A stretch of 64,000 nucleotides of DNA from Zingiber officinale. Taxonomy: Eukaryota; Streptophyta; Magnoliopsida; Zingiberales; Zingiberaceae. The notes under the pieces were generated by a model. That model did not search any database and was not told the DNA's origin. It was given only the letters and a program-made list of their open reading frames with translations. This document shows, one piece after another, positions 44,828 through 56,389 of this stretch. Each line of letters begins with the position of its first letter. Within the stretch, counting starts at the first letter, position 1. The position numbers and the translations under genes were made by a program. The DNA is taken from NCBI RefSeq assembly GCF_018446385.1, contig NC_055987.1, positions 31,626,202 through 31,690,201 of the forward strand, written 5' to 3'.

Positions 44828-47230
44828 TGTTAGAGTGTATACTGAAAGCCTAAGCTTTTGTAAACATTTATTTTGAATAAAGAATCATATTTGGTCAAAT
44901 TGTCTACATTTAGTTGTAGTTGTTCAATTAATTTATATTGTAGATAGCATAGTATGTCGTGCCACATATAGAAGATGATGTTATTAATACCTTATAAATT
45001 ATAAACAGTAGCTCACGACCAAAATGGAAAGGAACAAACCATTGGAAGGTCGTAGTGTAATTAGAAATTAGTTTATCTTGACTATATAATTACACTAGTA
45101 CACTTAGAGTGTATTGAGTAGGATCATTTGAAGTCGTTTCTTTTATACTGACTTTATAAAGGAACAAATACCTCGGTTATTATGGAAGTGTGTGCTCTTA
45201 ATCCTAATATAATAACAAGCACATATATTTGATATTTATTTCTTTAATTTATCAATGGGTGAGATTTAGTTCGATGAATCAATAAGCCCGATAAATTGGG
45301 AAATGATATCACTTATAGTGTGTGTTGTTAATTATAGAAGGAAATTGTGTCCTAGTAATCTAGGTTGATAATGTCCCCAAGATGAGCTCATAAAGATTGT
45401 TATGTTAAACCTTGTAGGTGGACTTAGTCCGATATGACGATAAGGTTGAGTGGTACTATTCTTGGATTAAGATATTAATTAAATGAGTTGTCAGTAACTC
45501 ACTTAATTAGTGGGCATTCGACATCTTAAACACAGGGAGACTAACACACTCATAATAAGAAGGAGCCCAAAAATGTAATTTGGGATTGGTGCGGTAGTTC
45601 AATAATAGTTCTCTAGTGGAATGAATTATTATTGATAAAATTAAGTTGTGTGTTTGGGGCGAACACAGGATGCTTATTTTTATCGGGAGAACAAAACCAA
45701 TTCCTCCTCTCGGTCCCTATCGTAGCCTCTTATTTATAGAGTATTATACCCACTTATACCCACCTTCGTACCCATGATATAGGGACCGACCAAGCTAGCT
45801 TGTGGTTCAAGCTAGGATAGACCAAGCCTTGGTTCATGGGTGGCCGACCCTAGCTTGAACCCAAGCTTAGGTGGCGGCCCCCCATTAAATTAAAAAGAAT
45901 TTTAATTTTAAAATTCTCTTATGTGAAATATATAATTTATTGGAGAGATTTAAAATTAAAATATCTCTTTTAAAAGGATCTACAAAAGATTAAAGAAAGA
46001 TATTAGATCTCTTTCCTTATTTGTAGATTGGAAAGATATTTTATTTTTTCTTCTTTATAAATTATTCACATGTAGAAAAATTAAAATTATAGAAATTTCT
46101 TTTTATCTATCATGAAGGGATTGTAAAGAGAATTTTTTTTTTCAAATTTCCGAAGACAAATAAGTAATTTTTAATTGTTGATTGAAAATTATCTTATTTG
46201 CTCTCCATGAGGTGGCCGACCATATACAATTGATTAGGAAATTTTATTTAATTTTTCTTAATTAATTGTTATCAAGGAAAGTTAAGGAAATTTTATTGTA
46301 ATTAAATTTCCTTATTTACCAAAGCTAAGGAATATAAAAGTGGAGGTTGGGGTGTCTTCATGAGACACAACCTCTATTATTCTCTCCCTCTTTTCCTTGG
46401 TGTTGTGGCCGGCCATCCTCTCTCCCTCTCCTCCTCTTTGTGGTGGCCGAAACCCTTCTTTGCTTGGAGCTCTTGTGGTGGCCGGATACTACTTGGAGAA
46501 GAAGAAGAAGGAGGAGAGAAAGCTTGCATCCCTTGGAGCTTAGTTGGTGGAAAAAGTTCTTCATCCTTGGATTTTGGTGCTTGGCCGAAACTTGAAGGAA
46601 GAAGAAGAAGGTGCTAGGTGGTCCTCATCTTGGAAGATCGTTGCCCACACAACGTCCGAGGTTAGAAGAGGAATACGGTAGAAGATCAAGAGGTCTTTCT
46701 AAAAGGTATAACTAGTATTTTTTCCTTTCTGCATCATACTAGTTATTTTTGGAAATAATACCAAATACAAGAGGCATACGATTCTAGTATTTCGAATTTG
46801 TTTTCTATGTTGTGTTCTTTTGTTTTTTCTTTTCCTTGTGATTTGATTGTTCTTTTCGGTTGACCTAAAGTTATTTAAGGAAATTAAATATTAACTTTCC
46901 TTAAAAGGATTTGTCTAGTCGGTGGTGGTTGTTCCCATATCCAAGAAGGTCATGTGCCTCGCCACGTTAGTACTGGGAGCCAATTTTGGAAACTAATATT
47001 TAATGAAATTAATAACCTAGGTGATTTGGATCGAACGTGTTAAGTTCCGCAGGAGATCCGAGTCTAAACCTAAAAGAACAAATAGATTAAACTTTGGATC
47101 AAAAGTGTTAAGTTCCACAGACGATCCAAGTTTAATTTAAAAGAACACATGGTAGCTATGAAAAGGTTCAGACCTTTGTACAAAATTTTTGTACAGTGGA
47201 ACCATTAGGTTTTCCGAGTAGCAACCAACA
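44828..47230 (+). repeat. right LTR of the copia element
   Basis: 2403 bp, the partner of 24595-26995, preceded by a short purine tract (gtgggagat). Confidence 0.95.
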
Positions 47231-47896
47231 CATGGTTGGCTGGGCTACCTCACACTCCAGGCGCTCGAAGCCTGCTATATAAGGAGGATACGCCCTGGAG
47301 CAAAGAATCAATGAACAACAAGATCTTCCAACACTTGCTATGCCATGTTGTGCTCCTGTGACGCTGCGAAGCTCCTCCGACAACGCGCTTTTTTTCATTC
47401 CTTATTGTTGTCGGTATTTTTCCTTTAAAGCAATTGTAATTTCACTTGTAATATTTCGAATTGCTAGTGGATTGCCCAACGAAAGCACTCAACGAGTGCG
47501 GGCCTTAGAGTAGGAGTCGACCAAGGCTCCGAACCAAGTAAAAAATTACTTGTGTTAGCAGTGTTCCAATTCGTACTCAATCTTCTTTACGATATTTTTT
47601 TATATTGATATTCACCCCCTCCCCTCTATCGACTTTCACGATCCAACACGGCTACCTAGGATCAGGTCCTCCAGACCTATTGAATCCACCTGGCTTCTAC
47701 GATATACCGAGATTTCCCTTTACTAGCCTACAACTATGACTTCTCATGCCTAACCGCAGTTAGAACTAGTCACTTGGTTGACTTCTCACCCTTGCCTAGC
47801 CATGACTAAGACTTCCCATGATCAAACTCTATTAAACATACTTAAATATATTTGTTGGACATTAAAACCTTGGAGGTCGATTGCACCAACAAGTTA

Positions 47897-48405
47897 TAAT
47901 CAATATTATGCAAAATATGAAATACAAATTAATATTTCTGAAATACAACAAACTACTAGTAGTAATTTAAAACTTACAAAAGCACAACTTTTATTAAAAG
48001 AACGGACAAAACGTCTACAAGGATCCTCAAGTTCCACACAAGAACTTGAGAATTATTTTATGACTTTTTTTTTATTTTAATAAAGCAGATAGTGAAAATT
48101 TCGATATCTTAAAGTAGTGGTCACAGAAGACTCAAAGCTTTCCCGTCCTCTCCATGATCACCAAAGAAACTTTAGCTTATCCAATGTCAACTGTTGCTGT
48201 GAAGCAGACGTTCAGTGTCGATGACAACATATTAGATGAACGATGATTAACTTTGTCTCCTGACACATTAGAAGCCCAAGCATTACTGGACGATTGGACT
48301 AGAGCGGAGAAAAGAATCCAAGGAATACAATTTTCAGATGACGAAATTGAAGATTTTGATACTGAAGTAATAAATACGATAGGAACGGGAAATGGAAGTG
48401 AGTGA
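47897..48405 (+). pseudogene. hAT transposase, C-terminal dimerisation part (copy 1), decayed
   Basis: This continues the transposase after the nested insertion: ISEIQQTTSSNLKLTKAQLL, then the hAT dimerisation region at about 48105-48330, with FPVLSMITKETLAYPMSTVA and an LDER-like stretch. It ends at TGA 48403-48405. Frameshifts and stops interrupt it. It aligns throughout with 58462-58965 of copy 2. The characteristic hAT C-terminal pattern (polar-W-W, FPVLS, PxSTVAxExTFS) is recognisable though worn. Confidence 0.85.
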
Positions 48406-48719
48406 CAATGCAAAAAAATAAAAATGTAAAAGAGCTACGTGTGCTTTAATTCCCCTAAGGGGATACGTAGGCAACTTAAATATGTGCAAGCCCTGTTTTC
48501 TAATAAATTTTAATTTGTAATTTATAATTTATAATTTATAATTTATATTTTTTAATTTTTTTAACATAATAATCTTGAACCGTGACAAACTGTGACGAAC
48601 CGTGAACCGGCAGTTCCAAACTGTGGACCGTAACCATCTTGGCCGGTTAATGTTAAGGGTCGACCTGCTTAGAACCGTCGAACCGACGGTTCCGAACCGT
48701 GGTCAGGTCTATACATATG

Positions 48720-49134
48720 AGTCATATTTTCATAAAATTTAATTCCAAAATAATATTCCAAATGCACATGACCTTATCATGTCTCTCACACTCTCTCGTT
48801 GACATTAAGACATAATAATAATTATCGTATGAGCTAACGAGAAGTGGAAATGGAGGAGAAGTCAAGAAGAGAAAACTACCATCCTCCATAATTTTTTGGA
48901 AAAAAGAAAATTTTATTTAATAACCCTCGAACAATAAAATACATGTTTACATAGAATTTAACCTTAAAACCCAAATAAAGGAAATAAATCATAATATATG
49001 AATTACAGTTCCTAAATAGTAAAGTAAAAAAAAATCTAAAATAAAAAAATATAATTATTAAAATATTAATAATAATAATAAAAATCTTCGGATACTCCTG
49101 CCACATACTTCTTCCTACTATTATAAACGCAACA
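48720..49134. other. intergenic: right flank of the nested block
   Basis: AT-rich DNA after the hAT target duplication. No gene or transposon end is visible. It should be contiguous with 16027 at the pre-insertion locus. Confidence 0.6.
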
Positions 49135-51135
49135 CCATCATGAACAAGACCTAAAATAAGTAATAAAGAATACCGTTAGACTTCTTACAATTTCATAAAC
49201 TCATGAGACCTGAAATAGGTCCAATCGGGCCTGTCTAGGTCGATCAATGGATTTTGGTCAAAATCCACTGATAAACTTAGATATGTCTGATTAAATCTAT
49301 TTCAAGTCCTGTGGGTTTCTGAGACTGCAAGAAGTTAATGGTATTCTTCATTACTTATTTTGGTCTCACTGGAAGTGTTATAATATCATGCTAATTTTTA
49401 TCTAGAATGTAGTCCTAGTCTCTAGGAAATCAAACTCATGTCGAGCTTGATCTGAATCAGACCAGGCTAAAGGATCTAAATTAGCACTACCACGAGCCTG
49501 ATCTGATTCAGATTAGGCTTAAGGCTTAATTTCCAAAAAACTAGGACCACATTCTAGCTGAAAGTTAGCATAACATTATAGCACCTCTAGAGAGTCCAAA
49601 AATAAGTAATGGAAGATATCATTGGACTCCTTGCAGCCTCAGAAATTGATAAGAACTGAAATGAGTCGAATGAAACCTGTTTAGGTCCATCAGTGGATTT
49701 CGGTTAAAAATCACTCATCTTAATCCCTTGGCGATTAGCTAGAAAGGAGTGAATAGTCTGCACAATAAAAACTAATAAAACCCCTTCTCGAACTTTATAG
49801 CTTTATTAGTCTAACATTTGCATAAAAGAAATAAGAGACTATAAAACAAGAAGCACAAAAGAGTTACTTGGCTTGCAATCAGAGGATTGCTAATCCAAAG
49901 AAGTTGAAGCTCACTAAACAATCTCCTTCAGGCGGAGAAGCCTCTTACAGCAATTGAAGCACTCAGTTACAGAATAAAATTAAAGAGGAATCAATTACAA
50001 GTATTTTTTTGACCTTCTGGGGGGTTGTATTTATAGCCCTTGCCAGGGCGCTTGCAAGGGTTCTAGGCACCTGGAGAGAGATAGAATTTTATCCCCATCG
50101 CAACAAATCACGCCACGTTACAAAATGATGAAGTTTTGATTCCAGGCGCCTGTACTAGTAAAGTCAACTTTTTGATTGACTTTTTGGTGTACGTCTTCCG
50201 CTCCGGTTCCGCTCGCTTGGGTTCGGGTCTTCTGCTCTGGTTCCACCCACTTGGGTGATTTCGACCATCCAGAATAGGGTTCTCCTGAACCCATTTTCGA
50301 GCCTTCTCGAGCAACCTTCCACTCCGGCTTCTCGTCCCTCGAAAATATCGCGCGCCTCCTTCTCGTCCGCCCCGCGTACTCTTCCGCAGCACCTTGCCCC
50401 TCGGACGCACTGAGCCCATCAGCTCTCTCCCATGCCATCCTTCTCGCTAGTTGCGTCTTTCACTCGAATTCCTGTGCTCCTAAGTTCCTGCACTCTTAGA
50501 CACAAGGGTTAAATCATAACAGGACTTAACCTGACTTGGTTGATCACATCAAAACTACCTTGGGGGTAATATCAACTCATGGACCTAGACAGGTTGATTA
50601 GATCCATTTCACTATGAGTTTCTAAGGCTGTAAGGAGTCTAAGAGTGTCCTCAATTGCTTATTTCGGTCTTTCCGAAGGTATTGCAATATTACGCTAACT
50701 TTTAGCTAGAACATGGCCCTAGTGTCTGAGAAATCAGTTCCACAGTGGGCCTGATCTAAATTAGATCAGACCCGGAGGATATAAATGAGTACTTCCACAG
50801 GTCTGGTTTGATTCAAATCAGACTCAACATGAGTTTTTTTTCTTAGATACTAGGACCATATTTTAGTTGAAAGTAACATAACATTGTATTACTTCCGAAA
50901 AGACCAAAATAAGTAATAGAAGATATCGCTGGACTCCTTGCAACCTTAGAAATTCATAGGATTTGAAATATGTCTAATAAGACTTGTCTAGATTCATGAG
51001 TAGATTTTAATCGAAATTCACTATTGACCTAGACAATTCTGATTGAAACTATTTTAGGTGTTGTGGATTTTTGAATTTGTAAAGAATTTAACAATTTTCT
51101 TCATTATTTATTTGAGGTCTATTCATGATAACATT
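49135..51135. repeat. alternating inverted-repeat array, about 200-bp half-units
   Basis: A unit (R) seen at 49535-49717 recurs in the same direction at about 49135-49262 and 50845-51025. It recurs as its reverse complement (L) at about 49250-49440, 50575-50735 and 51025-51135. The order is therefore R-L-R, a solo LTR insertion, then L-R-L. Landmarks are aataagtaatggaagatatc and actaggaccacattctagct in R, with their complements in L. Spacers between L and R contain gatctgaatcagacc-like short palindromes. No coding. Long transcripts would fold into hairpins of about 150-200 bp. It lies about 0.8 kb upstream of the CFL1-like gene. Confidence 0.75.
49718..50574 (-). mobile_element. solo LTR-like insertion (Sirevirus-like), minus orientation
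   Basis: It interrupts the inverted-repeat array and is bordered by actca on both sides (49713-49717 and 50575-50579). On the minus strand it starts TGATATTACCCCCAAGG and includes text shared with the LTRs at 60860-62849 (for example gagaaggatggcatgggaga). A TATA-like tataaatac lies on the minus strand near 50035. It is a fossil. Confidence 0.65.
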
Positions 51136-51920
51136 ACATTTATAATAAACAAAGAAGTATGATAATTACGGAGTTCAATGTCATATAACGGAAAGAGAGG
51201 AGTGAGAAACATAAGGTCATGTGCATCAGAACAATAAAAATTAATTTTGAATTAGATTTTTAAAAAATATGATTCCGATGCATTGAAGATTGACATGTTT
51301 AAAATTAATAGGGGTGAGAGGGAAAGGTCAATCCAAATCATTTTTAAAAAATTTCAAATAAGCAAGCCTCTTTTTTGTGAATTCGAGAAGATTAAAACTC
51401 CTAAATTATATTTCATTTAAAAAAAATATTTTAAAATATCGGAAGCCTCTTACAAACTAAATTTTTGTTGCTACATAAATTACAAAAAACTAATGAAACG
51501 ATGAATCCCTGCGTGATCTTGGAGAAGAAGTGTACTTTTTTTTTTATATATATACCGCGGACAAACAGATGGAGACAAAGTGGCCAACACCCTTCTTGTC
51601 TCTATCTCCTTCCGACATCTCCTAAATTAACACCTTCCTCTTACTTTCTTTTGATTTCCTTGTTTTTTTATTGCTTAATCACAAAGCGTCAGAGTTTGAG
51701 ATGTTATGCAAAATAATTGGCCAAAGTTTAATTTGGACGAAGGATGTCGTATATATCTTGGGAATGTTGCGTTAACAGTGGCACCTTCAGCTACTGCTTC
51801 CTGCTTCCTTCTTCCTTCTTCCTTCCATGGATGTTTTCTTTTCCTTCCCAAACCATTCCCAAAGGCTCCTTCCTTAGTTACTCTGCTTTTCCTCTTTTTT
51901 GTCTCTCGCTTTTTCTCTCG
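51136..51920. other. 5' flank of the CFL1-like gene
   Basis: 785 bp between the inverted-repeat array and the start codon. It includes a T-rich run and tatatatatac near 51545, a possible TATA region. The C/T-rich stretch at about 51790-51920 is typical of a plant 5' UTR. No uORF is assigned. Confidence 0.5.
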
Positions 51921-52608
51921 ATGACGGCTCCCAACATTGAGATGATTGCGGCTTTGCTTCGGAGCTGCACGGTGGGGAGGGAGCGAGGTCTACGTTCTCC
52001 GGCGACGCATCTCGTCGGCGGAAGCCCAGAAAGCGTCTCCGTGGAGCTCAACTCGGAGACGGCGCTGCCTTTCCACTGGGAGCAGTGTCTCGACATGCAG
52101 GTAGACGTCCCCACCTCCTTAAATGCATTCCTTCTTTTCGTCAATCATTGATTATAAATGGACCGAATCCGTCTCCAAAATCGTGTTTTGGAACCATTTC
52201 CGGCGTCAAAATCGTTCCTTTTGTGCATTATGGCAGACAGGGGAAGTCTACTACTTCAACCGGGAGACCGGAACCAGGACGAGCAAAGACCCCCGAGCCG
52301 CCGCCGCCTACTCGTCGAGCTATCATTCTGAGGAAGACGTCTCCTCGTCCTCCGACGACAGCTTCTCCGGCGTCGCCAGCGGCGGCAGCAGCAGCAGAAA
52401 CGACAACGAGGACAGCAGCGACAGCACCGCCAACTCCTGTCTCACCTCCATCTCCTCCTCCTCCCCTTCCCGGGCGACCGCCGCCGAGCCTCTCGTCTCC
52501 GCCGGATGTCGGTCCTGCTTCATGTACTTCATGGTCCCCAAGAGCGACGACTCCTGCCCCAAGTGCAGCGGCCGCCTCCTCAAGCTCGGCCGCCACGGCA
52601 ACGTCTGA
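51921..52608 (+). CDS. CFL1: WW-domain protein of the CFL1 (CURLY FLAG LEAF1) type, 2 exons
   Basis: Exons 51921-52100 and 52237-52608 (GT-AG intron of 136 bp, phase 0) encode 183 residues. The WW-type domain spans the junction, LPFHWEQCLDMQTGEVYYFN, with Trp53, Tyr65-Tyr66-Phe67 and a terminal Pro79. The usual second Trp position is Thr, as I recall for this plant family. A long Ser/Asp-rich region follows. The C-terminal end has Cys151, Cys154, Cys167 and Cys170 (CRSC, CPKC), a possible zinc site, then SGRLLKLGRHGNV. In rice and Arabidopsis CFL1 acts with HD-ZIP IV factors (HDG1) to repress cuticle development; that role is carried over from the family. Codon use is strongly GC-rich in exon 2, common in monocots. 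The start is the first ATG in frame. Confidence 0.9.
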
Positions 52609-54105
52609 ACCACTCACTTCTTCAAACTCCAGTCTCAATTCCTCTGTACTTTGGATCGATCCAACGAGAAAAAAAGATCCAACTTTTATTCCGTGTTTCT
52701 CCAAATTAAACTGATTTCTGCAACATCTTATGCTTCTTGGAATTCTTTAGAACTTAAAGTCTTAGTTTCATCCTTCTGCGATCACGTCCATCACCTTTCT
52801 GAGATCACCACCACGCTCGGTCTGCTCGCAACGACTGCCACTGTTTCTCCTTCAATTACTTTCTTGCGTTAACAGTTACGCAGAACACATTGAATTGCTG
52901 CTGCCTGAGGGCAATTAATCGACCAGCAATGGAATTTTTGAAGTCGAGTGGAAGAAGAGGAGGGAATAAAGTGGAATGGTAAAGTTTAAGTGTCTCAGAC
53001 AAGAACCTCGCCTCGGGCTGGCTGGCAGAAAGGAATCTACACAGAGCGCAGAAAGTAAACCCTCTTTCTTTCCCTCCTCCTGCACAGCAGAGGAAGAGGG
53101 AGAAAAGGTATCAGAAATCTACCACATTGTTCCCTTAAACCAATGATCCAGCGGTCTTTACCTCGAGAAACAGAACCACCCATGCGTATACTATTCACTT
53201 ATCAAACACATTTTATATATATATATATATTAAAAATTTATACAGCAGCAGCAGCAGCAGCAGTGGCTGTAGTTGCGCAAGTTTTCACCAAACCTTACAC
53301 TATCCGTGGAGAGTTAGTCAGTTAATCATCAAGTTCTGGAGTAGATTGATGAACTCTTTCTTTAGAATGTGGTCATTCCAAAATCCAAATCCAATGGAAT
53401 GATCATTTGAAACAACTCCAAAATTGCGGTAGAACCAAAACTGTAACAGGATCATGTGCAGCTGTTATTTGTTGGCGATATGCGTAAGTAAACATGTAAG
53501 ACTGAGTGTGAACAGTCGCTGCAAAAATTCCTTTTGTTTTTGTCCTCCGCGCTCTCATCTGTCATTTTTGTTCTTTTGCTTCCTCTGTGAAATGGCAAAA
53601 TTGAATTCCTGAAAGTTTTTAGATTCTGGAAACAAATGCTAACTAATAATGAGAAGTGAGAAGTGGCATGCTGTTCTTTGTCTTTGTCAATTCAAGGAAA
53701 TGCAGCACAAACCAGCTGCAAATAAACTCATGCATATTCTATGGCTCGACTTACCTTTTTACAGCATAGAAATTAAGAATCAGAAGAAGGCTTGTTTTGC
53801 TAACTTTGCCCATTTTCTTTGGTGTTTGGGCTGAGGATTCTTCCATGTGCTCAAGCTTGACCTGTCACCATCTGAAACTTACTTTGCATGGCATGGAAAG
53901 CTACTGTGGATTATGAGCTTCACATGAGCAGGTTTTAAGTGATTGGAATTAATGAGAATTTGTTTAATCTTTTGGCATGCCAGTTTAAGTGACTTAAGAT
54001 GATCGTTTCTTAAAGTCAAATAATATAATACATTTTTTGTTTTTTTCTTCAAGTATAGCACAATTTTTTTTTATCAAGATTAATTTGAACCTCCTTCCCT
54101 CCTCT
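52609..54105. other. intergenic: 3' flank of the CFL1-like gene
   Basis: It should begin with the 3' UTR. It contains a (TA)n run at 53214-53231 followed by (CAG)7 at 53243-53263. No further coding exon is recognisable. Confidence 0.55.
53214..53263 (+). repeat. compound microsatellite (TA)n ... (CAG)7
   Basis: A (TA)9 run, a 10-bp gap, then seven CAG units. Confidence 0.85.
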
Positions 54106-56389
54106 GACTCATAATCAGTATTGCTGAGGAGGTCGCACGGATTGACACAAGTGGTACATATATATGTGTTTATTTCAATGGAGTTTGGGATGAATTTCTA
54201 ACGGATATAAAATGACTTGTTAGGTGTCTGATCTTCCTAATATAAAGAGCCGCTGCATTAGGATAAAATGCCCATGTGATTTATATACATGTATCTTATC
54301 TTGGGGTCAGCGATACTGAGTCATTTGGGGTTAGCGATATCATCATTTGCTTCAGTATCGCTTGGGATAGGCCCCATGGGTTGACCCAGTTAGTACCTAC
54401 GTGAGTGTGTGCTCTAATAGGTCATGAGGTTAATTCTTAGTTGGTGCAAAATGTTTTGTTAAGTGTCTGACCTACCCCATGCAAAGAGTCGTTGTTCTAG
54501 GACAACATGTCCCCTATAATTTATTTACCTGTATCTTGTCATGGGGTCGGTAATATTAGGCCGCTTGAGAAGAATGATATCACATTTTGCTCTAGTATTA
54601 CTTAGGAAAGGACCCTCACGGATTGATGCAATTGGTATCTATATAGGTGGTTGCTCCAATAGGTCATGGGATAAATTTCTAATGGGTACAAAATGCCTTA
54701 CTGGATGCCTAATCTCTCCCATATTAAGGGCCCCTGAGCCTGGGCAAGATGTCTCTCATGATTTACCTGTTTGTATCTTATCGTGGCACCAATAATACTA
54801 GGTTGCTTGGGGTGAACTGTTAGAGTGTATACTAAAAGCCTAGCTTTTTGTAAACATTTATTTTAAAATAAAGAATCACATTAGTCAAATGTCTACATTT
54901 ATATGCTAAGTGTAGTTGTTCAATTAATTTATATTGTAAATAACATGGTGTGTAGTGTGACACATAGAAGATCATGTTATCAGTTCCTTATAAGTTATAA
55001 AAAGTAGCTCACAACTAAGATGGAAATGAACAAACCATTGCAATAATCGTAGTATAATTTGGTATTAGTTTATCTTAACTATAAAATTACACTAGTACAC
55101 TCTGAGTGTATTGAGCAGAACCATTTGAGGTAGTTTCTTTTTATACTGACTATATAAAAGAACAATACTTCTGTTATTATGGAAGTGTGTACTCTTAATC
55201 ATGATATAATAACAAGCACATATACTTAATACTTATTTCTTTAATTTATCAAATGGTATGATTTAGCTCGTTAAATCAATATACTCGATAAGTTGGGAAA
55301 TGATATTATTTATATGGTGTGTTGTTGATTATAGAATGAAACTATGTCCTAGTAATCTAGGTTGATGATGTCCCCTTGAGAGGCTCATAAGGATTGTCAT
55401 GTAAACCCTGCAGGTGGACTTAGTCCGACATGACGATAAGATTGAGAGTTACTACTCTTGGAGCTAAATATTAATTAAGTGAGTTGTCAGTAACTCATTT
55501 AATTAGTGGACATTCAATATCTTAAACACAGGGAGAATAACACACTCATGATAAGAAGGAGCCCATATAGTAATATGAGATTGGTGCGGTAGTACAATAA
55601 TAACTCTTTAGTGGAATGAGATATTATTGATGAACTCGAGTTGGGTGTTCGGGGTGAACACGGGAAGCTCAAGTTCATCGGGAGACCAAAACCAATTCCT
55701 CCTCGCAGTCCTTGTCGTAGCATCTTATTTATAAAGTCTTATACCCACCTAAACCCACCTTCTTACCCATCCATAGGTGGCCGGCCAAGCCAAGCTTGGA
55801 GCCTAAGCAAGGGCCGACCAAGATAAGCCTTGGATGGATCAAGTGGTGGTCGGCCCTAGCTTGGAGCCCAAGCTTAGGTGGTTGGCCACAATAAAAATAA
55901 AAAGAATTTTATTTTAAAATCTTTCCTAATGTGGAAAACATGATTTTAAAAGAGAGTTTTAAAATTAAATTTTACCTTTTATAGTTTCTACAAAGGATTA
56001 AGAGAAATGTTTGATATCTTTCCTTATTTGTAGATTGAAAGGAAGATTTTAATTTTGGAGAAAACTTTCCTTATTGTAATCATCCACATGTTTTAATAGA
56101 GAGATTTTAATTTATAAAAGTTTCCTTTTATAACCAACCATGAAGGGAATTTTTAACAGAGAAATTTTTATTTTAAAAAATTCCGGAAACAAATTAGGAA
56201 GTTTTAATTTTGTGTTTAAAACTTTCCTATTTTGGAGGACTTGTAGGGGTCGGCCATTAAAAGAATAAAAGGAAATTTTAGTTAAATTTTCCTTTTGTTC
56301 ATTGGCAAGGGAAAATAAGGAAGTTTTAATTATGTTTTAAAACTTGTCTTATTTGCCAAGACTAAGGAATATAAAAGAAAGAGTAGAGG

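Larger units (their letters stand above)
24595..47230 (+). mobile_element. Ty1/copia LTR-retrotransposon, broken, carrying two nested elements
   Basis: The LTRs are 24595-26995 and 44828-47230 (about 2.4 kb each, TGTTAG...CAACCAACA), with a perfect 5-bp duplication catgg at 24590-24594 and 47231-47235. A primer-binding site matching initiator tRNA-Met follows the left LTR. Recognised parts in order are gag, zinc knuckle, protease, integrase (the copia order, before reverse transcriptase) and RNase H. It is broken in several places, two of which are insertions of other LTR elements at 30140 and 37671. By eye the first 400 bp of the two LTRs differ at about 10 positions, suggesting insertion on the order of 1 million years ago at a grass LTR rate. 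Transcription would start near the TATA-like tataaaag at 26099. Confidence 0.95.
19570..47648 (+). mobile_element. solo LTR (Sirevirus-like), plus orientation, nested in the minus-strand solo LTR
   Basis: It starts TGTTGGTACAATCGACCTCT at 19570 and ends CACGATCCAACA at 47648, with a perfect 5-bp duplication cggct at 19565-19569 and 47649-47653. Its own sequence is 19570-20355, 24488-24594 and 47236-47648, about 1.3 kb. It carries a gtgagtgaag minisatellite (about 19734-19925) and a TATA-like ctatataagg near 47275, upstream of a C-rich tract and the LTR end. It is a fossil, split by two further insertions. Confidence 0.88.
18103..47891 (-). mobile_element. solo LTR (Sirevirus-like Ty1/copia), minus orientation, nested in hAT copy 1
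   Basis: On the plus strand it begins TGTTGG (18103) and ends CCAACA (47891). It is flanked by the 5-bp duplication attta (18098-18102) and agtta (47892-47896, one difference), and copy 2 of the hAT shows the uninterrupted target. Its own sequence is 18103-19569 and 47654-47891, about 1.7 kb. Read on the minus strand, it starts TGTTGGTGCAATCGACCT and ends with a pyrimidine-rich stretch before CGATCCAACA, like the other Sirevirus-type LTRs here. It is a fossil with no internal region. It contains many short palindromes such as GGTCGACC. Confidence 0.85.
16036..48711 (+). mobile_element. hAT DNA transposon, copy 1, split by a 29.8-kb nested insertion
   Basis: The termini are TAGACC-CGACC on the left and GGTCAGGTCTA on the right (inverted repeats with small mismatches). 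Both are bordered by a perfect 8-bp target duplication, tacatatg, at 16028-16035 and 48712-48719, the size typical of hAT. The element's own sequence is 16036-18102 plus 47897-48711, about 2.88 kb, which matches the length of copy 2 (56390-59276). Everything between is inserted later. Subterminal regions at both ends are dense in GAACCG/CGGTTC motifs, probable transposase-binding repeats. The coding region is described separately. Relative to copy 2 it lacks about 27 bp near 17190. Confidence 0.93.

Noticed and set aside
50108-50438. Overlapping minus-strand frames of 103-106 codons
   Set aside because: They lie within the solo LTR at 49718-50574, in its GC-rich part; no protein family.
52123-52160. 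Alternative ATG start for the WW gene inside the intron
   Set aside because: It would lose the first half of the WW domain (LPFHWEQCLDMQ); the GT-AG intron 52101-52236 restores it.
52085-52714. 209-codon frame and 158-codon antisense frame over CFL1 exon 2
   Set aside because: GC-rich coding DNA leaves other frames open. Only the spliced frame gives the WW domain and the CxxC pairs.
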